Shown: one piece after another, positions 1-12,400 of the stretch
Position numbering within the stretch: the first letter of the stretch is position 1
Layout: every line of letters begins with the position of its first letter
NCBI GenBank assembly: GCA_037043455.1
Contig: JAWPHD010010353.1
Span: 1 to 64,000 of the forward strand
Origin: Cyrtodaria siliqua
Taxonomy: Eukaryota; Mollusca; Bivalvia; Adapedonta; Hiatellidae
Length of the DNA stretch: 64,000 nt
Direction of reading: 5' to 3'
Position numbers and translations under genes: made by a program
Notes under the pieces: generated by a model
Told to the model about the DNA's origin: nothing
Databases searched by the model: none
What the model saw: only the letters and a program-made list of their open reading frames with translations

Positions 1-80
1 AGTCCTTGTTTGCAAGTGCGGACCTATGATGCCATTGCGCTCGGACACTGTGATTTCTATAGGACCCTATATCTCATTTT
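1..80. repeat. Interspersed repeat fragment
   Basis: The first 80 bases match 33505-33590 closely: both share a run around TCCTTGTTTGCA, then TGCGGACCTA and a CATTGCG-TCGGAC block, ending in ATCTCATTTTT. It is one copy of a dispersed repeat cut by the window edge. No coding potential is seen. Confidence 0.6.
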
Positions 81-320
81 TGCAACTGGTGAACGTTAAT
101 CTGTTATGATCTGGCCATTGTACATTTTATAAACGTGTTTTCGTAAACTATATATATAAAATGAAGACACTAATATGCAAATATTACAGTAAGTAACGTT
201 CTTTCGTTTTGTATGGTGTAGAATTATTTTGCTCACTGTATAAATCAACACATTGTGTTGGGATGAACTGACGGGTGATCATGACTTAATGTTTTTTGTT
301 ATGTTTTTTTTCTGTTACAG

Positions 321-494
321 TTTACTAATAAATCAACTAGGAAGTAGATGCTTAAGATTATACGCAATATGTAACAGTTCTATTGAAACCGGTCTTGCCA
401 TACAATATGGTGAACATACGGACGATAACGATACCTGTGGTGTGTATGATTGTCACAAGTAGTATGGCTGTTGCTCTGGATTGGCACTTTTCAG
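321..494 (+). CDS. Receptor exon 1: signal peptide
   Basis: A pyrimidine-rich acceptor ends in ACAG at 320, so the exon probably carries 5' UTR after a non-coding upstream exon. ATG at 407 opens 29 residues with a basic start (MVNIRT), a hydrophobic core (ITIPVVCMIV, then SMAVAL) and an A-V-A type cleavage site near residue 23. The donor at 495 is GTAATT, phase 1. Phase 1 matches the entry phase of the lectin exon. Confidence 0.72.
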
Positions 495-3400
495 GTAATT
501 TCAAGCCGAATACTAGCAGCTGTTTATGTATTTATATATACAAAAGTATGTATCAAAATGTTAAACAACCTGTATTTATTTAACTCTATAGAATTTTGCT
601 AGTAACATGAGAGACAATAGTTTATACGCAAATATATATGTAATATGTGTACGCGTATTGAATTGTTAAATGGCGTATGTATAATCTGCTGAAGTGAGCG
701 TCTATATAATCGGAGAAGGAGGAGGTTTAGAGTTAAACAAATAAATCATTATACACATTACTCGTACATAGTCATCAAGATGTATTAGTCTTTTCTAACG
801 TACATTCAATAAGCGCTATAGCTTTAAGTTTGTAATATATTTCTTTTTTATTTACTCAATATCAAGTTGCATTAGCCTATACAGACATATTGTATGGTAA
901 TATTTTTTTTTACACAGTGTTCAGTACAATACTAAATTCTATTGGATGAGTACCCAGCAGACCTAATCCATATTTACTTGGAATTGGCGCGTCCAGTTGA
1001 ATTCAGTATTGTACTCAACAATTTTAAACGACCTCTTTATTTCACCTCTATAATTCCAACAAGCGCTGAATTTGTAGTTTCTAGCGACATTACTTTTTAA
1101 ATCCAACGTTTTTAGTTTTTAAAGTTTTGGAGATAAAATCTTCAGTTTCTTTTTCCGTCACTAATGTTCAACGTGCCGACGAACACCGGTAAGGGAGATA
1201 AATCGTGATGACTCATTGACTTTAACTGTTAGAATTATCTTTTCATAGTTCAAAAATACGGGATATGTTGTTGTAGTTTTTTGAATCCACATCTACTGAA
1301 TATAGATTTTGGGATGGAGTACAATATGAAATTAATATACCGTTTTTGTATCTAAATAACCGTTTTGAGTACAATAGTGAAAGTATAGGATTGTCATATT
1401 GTTAAAAAGACAGGAAGACATTAGTCAGAATTATAGAGGTGTCAATAATCTGCAGTATTTGAACATTTGTGTGTCATGCCAGTCCTAAATATAAGTGTAG
1501 TGTTTATATTCACAGAACCAAATATTGCATTAAACAAAAACACGACTCAATCGTCAACAGCGTATGATGGTGTTTCAAATCGAGCTGTTGATGGAGACAA
1601 TACCGCAGATTATTATCAGGGAGGAGGTTGTACTCACACATCTGAATCTGGAACCAGCGCTTGGTGGGCTGTATATCTTGATGGAAACTACAACGTATCG
1701 GGAATAATTATCTACAACCGAAACGAAAGTAAGTAAATAGATGAAGGTATCGTCACTTTTAAAGATTGTTCTCAGACTTTATATAACATCAATTCTAATA
1801 ATTAGTGAAAGATATTAATAATAGATCAATGAAATAATTAATATGATAATTATATTTCATTTCTTGCAAAGATTTGCCAAGATTTCTGAGTGATGGAAAA
1901 GTGATAATATGAAAAAGGCACAGCCTAAACGGGGATTTATCCAGTTTGAGTAATAAACTCAAAAATGTTGGCTTGGCAAGTTTTGACAATTTCAAGTCTA
2001 AGAATTTAATTTTTTAAATCATAGCTTTATTTGACGACAGAATTGTTTCATTTTTTTTACATTCTAATAGATATGGATATGTAGGATTTAAGATGATAAC
2101 ATTGATCTATCAAATTTTAAGCAATTGTGTTTTTCGTATTGTTTGCGTCATTTATCATCATTTTTATTGTCAAAAAAATAAAATGTATGGGTAGCTCTGT
2201 GTTGAATTTATCCTTTTATTTTAAAAATAAGATTTTTGATTTTCAGTTGTGGAATAGCTAGATAAAAGTAGATACTGAGCTAATTTTATATTCAGTCTCT
2301 ATGTCAAAATTGTGTATACATTATTTAACAATGAAATCCAATATGTGTGTAATTTATAGAAATTGCAATACAAAATCATTAGAATAGTTTTAATTGTTTT
2401 GAAAGAAATGTCATAGGACCTTGTCATATACACTCTTTTTTAAAAGTTGAGCATTATAACATATTTGTTTTATCTTGAATTATTTTTGGGTGAAAAAATG
2501 GGTGGGGTACGGTCCATATATGTTTTCTTTTTAAAGTAATAAGACGATTGAGCATTACACTTGTTTGTGTATGTTTTTAAAGATATGTAATTGAAAATTA
2601 ATCTTTGATTTTCAATAAATGTAATGTTATGAAAAAAATATATTCAGTGACTCTCAGTATTTTTCCTCTTTTTAGTTAAATTTTTCGAGTTAGAAATATG
2701 TGTCATCTTCAAAGACGTCAAATGAAAGAACAAGTGTGATGAACTACCTTTTTTAGATAATTTTGAATTTCGTATCTAAATGATACCAACGAAGCTTTCA
2801 TTATTCAGTTTAATACAAATCTCAACACTACGTCATTTCCAAGCCAACCTCCTTAAAATAGCAAACTGTATAATTGAAAATATTGCACTCATCTTCTTTT
2901 TTACGTAAAAAGGGATCGAGGTTCACATGCACGTGTTATGGGATGGAAATTGAAATAAAAGTTCCTGATTTCAGCGAAGTTCGGAATCAATCGAGTTGTT
3001 GCGAAGGTGTATGAACGTTGGTAATCGGATGCGATTGTTAGATTAGTAACGATATCGCAACATACAAAGTGAAACAAGTAATGCATATTAACAGTGTTAA
3101 CATTGATAACAGACAAAAAGAAAATCCCAACGTTTTATGGTTTTACTTTTCGTATTTTAAACTTTATTGTGTACGAAACAACAATTCTAATACACCCATA
3201 CCAACGTCTAGTTTGTATTAATTATCTCCAATAAGTATATGCGCATGACCTGGGAAAGATTGGTTGACGTCGTACAATGTATTAGATAGAATTTCTCAGA
3301 ACACACTAGGATTTTATTAAGTACTTTAGTACTTTGAATTAGTACAGCTTTCGATGTTCCTAATTCTAAAATATGCCAACTAAAATTATTTCAGCATCAT

Positions 3401-6400
3401 ATGTTACTAGCATTACCACCACAAACATCACCACAAAATAAATTTCCGAAATATTTAAAGTTAACGCTAGTGATGTACCGATTAATTGATTATTTTAAAC
3501 CCATCATCGGTTAGTTAAGCATTCGATTACGATGATCGATTATAAAAGTCTATACGCGATAACATCGGTTAAATGTAAAAGTGCACTTTAATTATAACAT
3601 TCAAAATAGATATAAACATGATTATCCAGGAAACAACAGTTAGGATGTTATTAATACTCTTTTGAAAATGAGTATGATGATCTATAATACACAAATAACC
3701 ACATGTATATCAGTTACAATAAGTTTGCAGAAAAGAATAGAGACGTTCATGGCATCAAAACTCAGATTAACATACACATGGTATACTTCATATGCGGGTA
3801 AAAAGAAATATAAAAAGATCGGACAGGCAAAGTAGCATTCAAGGAGGACAGTCAACCACAAAACACAGAAACAAACATGCAAACAGACAAACAAGAAGGT
3901 AAAAGTAATAATAAAAGTAAACGACATCACAAACATAAAAGGGTTGACAATAAGGCTACCGCCTTGGAACGGTCAGTGGCAAAGTAGGCCGCTGGGGGTT
4001 TAAACCGGTTCTAGGGTGCACCAATCCTCACACTTACCCTACTGTCATCCCATTAAAACAGGACAGTGTAAATAAAGAAATCCCCGCCATGATCGTATCT
4101 CTAACCAACAAGGCAGCATCAACAGGCAATATAAGTAAAACACAAATATGCTCGTGTAAATATAATACAAAAAAAACAATAGCCTAGAAAGCCACAATGA
4201 AGGTACTCAATGACTTGCAGAAGCCAGAGCAATAAGAGAATAAACCATTAAGGGCACGACAAGAAAGATCATAGACAAACATCAAACGCCACCGTCCCAG
4301 TGGGCTTATAGGGTCCATAGCCTGTCCGGTCATCGTACAATTAAAGAGAAAAACATGGTGGCGAACTTTAAAAGGGTCCACCACCAAGCATGTAGTACGT
4401 TGCAAAATGATAGGGTCATAACCTCTTTTGATAAACTTTTTAACAAATTTAACAAAGATAGTATGAAAGTGATCATGACCAAGAATCTTACGAAGTTTAT
4501 AAATCACATCACCATAGAAGTCAGGTTGTGATAGTCCTTGTCACAGAAGAGTCCTTAAATTACTTTTATATTTGGAAAGAAGATCAGGGTTACGATAATA
4601 AAACTTTGCAAATGTTTTACGAAGTTTATGGTAACGGTAACCCTGATTGAGTAGCTTTTTAGTGATAAAAAGATTACGAATATTAAAGGCAAAGTATTAT
4701 CGAGGTAATTTAAAAATATCCATATTTCATTTCGTGCAACCATGGTAGGTAATAATTGGTAGATTTAAATAATCTAGAAGATAAGCATACCTATAGAATG
4801 TATACACATGACTCAAACCCGTGGAAAGCAAAAATTAATAATGCGACATAAAAAATATGGTTTTAATTTATTGGAACCATCTGTATTAAACTGAAAAACA
4901 TGTTTGTTATTAAAATTGTTTGCCAGGTTTGCACGTAAAAGGCCTTATCAAAAAAGTGTTTCGGTTTTAAAATATATATTTATCAACTAATTTTCTATAT
5001 AAACTGCGTTTTAAATTCGTATTTAGTTTAAAATAAAAAATTCCTGTAATATATAATGTACAAGTATTGTCCAAATTCTTCGTGGAAATGCTGGAAACTG
5101 GAGCCATTAGGAATTTTGGTTCTCGGTTTATACTAATCTAAATCAAAGCCCAAGATTCATTTCAGAAGATTCCTGAAATTTTATTATTTTCTTCCTTAAA
5201 AAATAGTTTTTAATTAAAAAAAAAAATTGGCATTTCAAACTCGGGTTTCCTGCGTCACAGCCGAGCGCTTACCACTACGTCACGGTCACACACAAGTGAC
5301 GTAACTATTACATATTATTTAATGTAATGCATTAGTCTGTTTCCACGACTCGTGATACTTACTCAAGACCTAAGTAGTAGAGTAAAGAAAGATTTTTTAA
5401 ACCAAAATCAATTGAAATGTTTCTGTTTAGTCGTATTTATCGATTATTGGTAACTGTCGAGACAATTGGCCAGTATTGATTCGTCTTCTCCAATTGCGGA
5501 AATTAACGAAGAGTTCCGTTATTATTGCTGGTACGTAGTCGGCCAATTCCATCATTCTTCGGTGATAGCAAAACCAAAGTTTCTTTCAAACTCATAGTAC
5601 GGACGGAAGTTGATACCGTTAAGGGGATTAACGATAAATCCCCTAATATGAAAAAGGCACAGCCTAAATGGGGTTTATCCAGTTTGAGTAATAAGCTTAA
5701 AATGTCAAACTGTAAAATTGAGGATACTGCACTCATCCTCCTTTTACATGTAAACAAATATCGAGATTCACAAGCCTAATAAATTGTCTCCTAGGCAGTT
5801 TTTTTATTATTCTATATTCTATGTAACTGTATCTCAACAATACGAACAAATTGGAAAAAGCATTACAGGTGTATTTTAACACACGACGAGATCCACGTCC
5901 ATGTGTTCTGTACGGACCATTCGTACAAACTCTGTCAGTTTTAGACAAGTTCAGAATCAATCGAGATGTTGCGAAGGTGCCTGAACGTAAGTGCAATTGT
6001 CAGGTTCTCAACGATATCCCAAGATTTTGTTTGATCAAATGTACACTTATATCAATGATGCGCCCCCGCCCCATCCACACCCCAATCATCATCCCCCAAC
6101 CATCCCCCACCCAATCATCACTGGCTATATAATTGATTATTGTCTGAAAAATCGAATAGTCCAGCTGCGCTATCCTCCGACAGCTCTTTTTTTTTAATTA
6201 TAAACTGCGTATTAAATTTTTACTTAGTGGTGGAAAAAATGGAATCCAGTTCTAATAATTAAATATATAAATATATATATATAAATTACATGTATTGTCA
6301 AAATTATTCATGGAAATGCTGGAAACTGGAGCGGGATTAAGATGTTTAGTCTGGTTTATAGTTATCTAAATCAAAGATCCAGTCCAGAAGAAGTCCATAT

Positions 6401-9400
6401 TTAATCAGTCCATCAAATATTTTATAATAACTTATTATTTCAGGGAAGAAAAAAAAAATTACGGACTTGAACCCGGATCGTCTGCAAAAAAGTCGGGAGC
6501 TCTAACCATTAGGCCTCGGCATCAAACGCGTGACTTTATAATTACATAGTCTATATTGTAAAGTTCTATGACTCCTGATACTCACGCAAGACCTGAATAC
6601 GATGAATAATAGCGTCAGTTGTGCTTATTAAACTGCAAAGTCAATTGAAAGTGTCCTATTTAGTCGTATTTATCGAATATTGGTCGATAATCACTGGCGA
6701 GACAGTTAGTCGGTACTGATTTATCCTCATCGATTGCGAAAATTAACGAAAAGTTCCGATGTCATTGATCGTACATAGTCGGCCAATTCCGTCATTCTTC
6801 GGTGATACCGAGATGCTGCAACATGGTTGTTTGGACATATGAAAGAAATTGTTTAAAACTTCTATTATGTGTTTACAACAAAGAAATATAAAAAGATCGG
6901 ACAGGGAAAGTAGTCTTTTTTTCAGCTATTCTTGTTTTACTTACTAAAACAGCAACTACCGAAGGAACTGCACCAACTGCAGCCACGAAAACAGGAATTG
7001 CTGGAACTAATGCTAGAACAGCACCATAACCATTTATTCCACAATTTATAACTCCGTCATTTCCTTGTGAATCTTATTGGCCTTTTTAATATATTCATCA
7101 TAATCAGCTTTTCCTTCCATAATACCTGGTATTTCGGTTGTTATTGGTAATTTATACTTATCAAGTACTTCTTTATCCATACGAACATTCAAGTCATTAT
7201 CATACACCGGTTTGGGCTTCTTAGGCCTCGCAGCAGGTTCTTGTGCTTCCCATTCTTCCTTTTCTTCTTCTATGTGTTCTTCCTCAGGCTCAGTTGAAGT
7301 ACGTTTTTCTTTAATTTTTTCAAATAATATTTCCGTGGGTTTGACAGGTTTTGACCTAAGCACTCTTTCTGAAACACTTCTTAATTGTGGTCCAGACTCT
7401 ATCTCCCGCTTTAGTTCCTTCCTGAAATCAACCGGCGGAGCTCAAGTCTCTGTGAACTAATGTATTTGACATAAGACAGAAAACGGTAATTTCAAACAGA
7501 TATGAAAATTAATGCCAGACTGTTGTTTTGGAATGCTTATATGTGGTAATTCAGGATCTGGTAAAACAAATACATTAGTTCACATGTTATTAAAACATTT
7601 AGTGTATTACGACAAAATTTACTTGTTTGCTAAAAAACTTAGAGCAGTCCAAGTATAAGGTCTTGTTACAAAAACTTGACAACATAGAATAAAATTCCAG
7701 TCGAAGATATTTTAGAATGTTCAAATGATGAAATTATTACTGTGAATACTTTAAATTCAGATACTCAAAAGATATATTGTTGACGATTATGTTTGTGAAC
7801 GTAATCAAAATGATATTATTAATTATTTCATGCAGGGAAGACACACAAATTGTTGTGTAATTTATTTATCGCAGTCGTATTACAAAACTCTCAAAGACAT
7901 TCGGTTGAATTCCTCTCATTACATCTTCTTCGCAATTCTAGCTAATCGCGAGCTAAGTATGCTTTCCAACTAACAAGATGTTAGCAAAGATCAGTATAAA
8001 AAGGCGACTGACAAGCAGTACGACTTTCTGTATCTTGATCGTCCTAGAAAGTTAGTAAAGCGTAACTTCAATGGTGAAATTTAATCTAATCATATTATAT
8101 ATAATGGGACTTTTTAATGATTTTGGAGATGAAGTAAGTACTGGCAGTGTTAATATTACAAATTTTGGTATTGTGCTGTCTGAGTATGTAAAACAAAAAC
8201 ATCTGGTTAATTATCTTCATAAGGGTAAAAACCAGGAAAATCTTTTAAGAAGTAATATTAATAGGGATAATAATACAATTATCAATGTTGGTAATCCAGA
8301 AAAATCAAATGATGCATTAACAAAGCAAATTACTGTACGAAAAGTAGCAAAGATCATACGTGATTATAATATTGATAAAATTCCAGACATGATGAAAAAT
8401 GTAACAACAGGTGTTGAAGATAAACTAAGTCAAATACAAATAACGTTACAAGCAAACCGTGAAAAAACGATTGAAATTCAAAATGGTTTAAAAGATGAAA
8501 TAAATCTTTTGAGTGATACTTTAAAAGTGCTAGAAAAGAAATAAGATGGATCGGAAGATAGCGATCTCTATAAAAAGATAGGCGAAAAAACACAAGTTGG
8601 TGTTGAAAGTATTAATGAACAAATTAAGGAAATCAATACAAAAATGGTTGACAATAATGAACTAGAAACTGTTGTTGCTGATGCTTCAAAACAAATGAGA
8701 ACTGCTTTTGTTACCGAAATAACTCAAATTAAAATATTAAATGAACAGATAAACACTAACGTTGCCGATATCAACAAAGAGTTTGAAGACATCAAAAAGA
8801 AAATGGTTGGCAGCAAGACACTGGAGACTGCTCTGAACAAACTGATTGACACTAAAACCGGTAAACGAATACAAAAAGGTACATTTGAAGCATATTTTCC
8901 TAAATCAGAGATACTCAAGTTTTCAATTTTGAAAAATATAGTTTTAAACTGTTTCACAAAGGCGATTAATTTTGGCAATCAATATTGTCTACTTATATAT
9001 ATAATAGAACTTAAGTAGCTAAGCTGATTAGAAAAGCTAAAGCTACTTTAGCATTTCATTTAATCTATCCTTTATTAAATGGAACAACAAATTGTATTAT
9101 CATCAGAAAAAGCTTCAATAATTAATAGCTCAAATACACCGAGTAATTTTACAACTATATTTGACAGACCATTGATATTAGACAAGAACAAACAATATGT
9201 CAATGGACTAGACAAGACTAATTCTAGACTTACTCGTGCTACAATATAAGAGGGGATTTTAACAACAATGTGATAAGGTATCACAACGGAAATGATTGAA
9301 AAACTATTAGTTTTACAAATGGAAATTATAGTTATGCTGATTCGGTAATTACATAAAAGAAACATTGGCTGTAAACGGTGATTTAACTGATGACTCACCT

Positions 9401-12400
9401 GCCCAATAATATTTGAGTTTTATTTGTCAAGTTTCAAATGTTTAGTTACCATTCATAATAATTTCATGCTGGATTTAAGAGAATCAAATTTTCACACCTT
9501 AATTGGGTTCGACAAAGATGCAGTTATTAGAGAAACTAAATTTGGAACTGTAACACCAAACATAACAAATTCTATCGATACATTGTATATTCACTTTTTA
9601 GATTTATTTGATAAACTTGTGTTACCCATTTTATGTTATGGCTCCGAAGTTTGGGGATTTCAACGTTCAGATAATATTGAGAGAATACACACTATTTATT
9701 GTAAAAATGTTTTACGTGTTAAACGTTCTACTAAAATAACTTAGATATATTAGAATAATTAAATTTTGGTTGAAAATTGTTAACACTAATGACCAAAAGT
9801 ATTGTAAACTTATATATAATATGCTTAAAATAGATGCTGATTTATACCCAAATAAAGTATCTTGGGTTACAAGCGTACAAGATTTATTATCAAGGTTAGG
9901 GTTTCATGATATTTGGCTCCAACAAAATGTTGGCAATAAACATGTTTTCTTAAGTATATTTAAACAACGTTTATACAATAATAGCTTACAAACGTGGCAA
10001 ACTCGTATAGATAAATCAACCAGAGCTGTATTTTTTAGAGAAGTTGTTACATTAGGTACTCAACATTTTCTGAGTACTCTTAATATACCTAAATTTAGAA
10101 TCGCTATGACGAGACTTATTGTTTCTTCTCATAATTTGTGAATAGAATCTGGCAGATGGTAAAGACCGAGAATGCAGGTCGAAAACAGATTATGTACTGT
10201 TTGTCAAAAAATAGAGGACGAATCTCATTTTTTATTAAAATGCTTACTGTATAATGATTTGCGTAAAACGTATAAAAAAAGCTTCTACTGGGATAGACCA
10301 AGCATGTATAAATTAAAATTACTGTTCGAAACTCAAAATCAAAATGTAAAAAAGAAATTAAGTGTTTACATCTTCAAAGCATTTGAACTCAGAAAAAAAC
10401 AACATTCATAGTATCATTTGTAGAATAATCCCAGATTGTTTCATGTCTTTATACACAGTTAAAACGTTTTACCTTTTACTTTTGTACACTGATCATTTTG
10501 TTGTTTTTTATGTGTTTTTGTTTTGTTTTTGTAGAACTTTGGAAATCAAATAAATAGTAGAGAGCATTGTGGACGGTATTTACAAACAAAAACGGCTATC
10601 ACTTATCGTTGATTATACTGTAATATAAACTATATATGATAGTATAGATAGTAGAATATCAATACAGATTATTTTCATAGTGGCAACTGTTTCTCACCTT
10701 CTCCGTTTATTTCTTCTCCGCTTATTTTCTGTCATAAATTGTGTATATAGCATATATTCATATTACTAAAAATGCTGTTTGTTATCTTGTTATGTCAATT
10801 GCTTGTATGAATGTAAGCTATGTCTCACGGGCCTCTGGCCTACTGATTGATGAATAAAGTCTTCTTCTCTCTATATTCACTGTGATTTGATAAGTAATTA
10901 TATTGTTGATGGATCATATGGTGATGTTATTTATGAAATAAGTACAGCCGACCTTACGAGGTCATATCATTTTAAAGATGAACCGATAAGGGTTGGGTAC
11001 TGCGAAGTAAACAAAACTATCATTAACAGTATTAATATTTACATTACCGACTTCTCTAGCAAAATTATTAATCTGAATGGAGTTCATACATCTTTTCGAC
11101 TTGTTTTAAAAGAATAAACATAAGTTTTATCTGGCAATGATTATATATGGCACGATTAAAAAAGTTTACAACACCAGTACGGGAACATATACTCAAGTAG
11201 ACAAATTAACGGGAGCTGGCATATTTGACATTTTTTCAAAAGTTGGATCAAAAATATTCAGCGAGTCTGTAAAAACATCAGGTAAAAAGACATTAGAAAC
11301 TGCTGGTAAACAAATAATAGAGAATGGTTCTAAAGAAACTTGGGGATGAAGTAGGAAAAATGGCTGCTGATAAGTTAGTGTCAGTTATAAAACCTAAACC
11401 AAAAGATGAACTAATTTTAAAAGAACTGACACAAGATGCAAAAGAAGATGTAGCTAAAGTTGTAGCTGATAATATAATTGAAGAAGATGTAAATACAAAA
11501 ATAAATAGATTACTTTCCGGAAGGGGATTCAAAAGTACAAATGATCATACAAGAATTTAACGATTAATTAATAGAAAATAATCCAATTAGTAGTATACAT
11601 AGATGTTTATAAGTGAAAAAGATAATACCCGATACGAATATGTACCTATTCAATTAGATACTCCTGTAGTATTACCTGGAAATGCTATTAGACAAATGAA
11701 AAGCGGTTATCAATTTACAATAATGATAGAAGTTCTCACTTTGATTGGTATAACGCATAATTTTAAATGTTTTTTTCAAGTAAACAAGCTTGCTGATGGA
11801 GCTGCTTTCGCAGACTCTGACAGAATTGCTTTAGTTAACGATGCAGCTTCATTAATCAATCAAATTCAAGTAAAGCAAAATGAAAAAATAGTTTACGATG
11901 GAAATAATCTTCACAGATTTGTTAACGTCAAAAGTTTACTCAAAATGTCTCGCGATTGTAAAGATTCAACCGGAACAAACGAATAATTTTATTTTGACAT
12001 TACAGCTGCTGCATAATATCGAGATGATCAAGCTAGTTATAACCCAGGATTTACTGCTTGTCATACATTAATCACAAATAATAATAAAATTAACTCTATA
12101 ATTCCATAAAACAAATATTCCTTTTTTGAAGGTTTAGAAACAAACATGCTTCCTCCTATTCAGATTCAAATTAGCTTGCCACTGGCAGATGATGATGTAT
12201 TAATTTTCAAATTAAGTGGTGATGATGGCCGAGTAGTTATTAGTAAATTAGTTTTGTGGAGACCTAGAAGATATTTAACTCAGTTGGTTTAAGTTATGTA
12301 ATGGCAAATCACATGGCATCAACAAGATAGACTTACATACTTTTTTTACATTCGTGAAATGATACAATAAAGCGGAAGTTCTTAAGCAACTGAATCCGTA

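Noticed and set aside
5503..5757. Overlapping 84-codon frames on both strands
   Set aside because: Both lie in the repeat copy at 5040-5712 and are not conserved in the sister copy at 6280-6810.
5851..6132. 93-codon ORF
   Set aside because: It overlaps a dispersed repeat shared with 2840-3015 and a CCCCA-rich low-complexity stretch.
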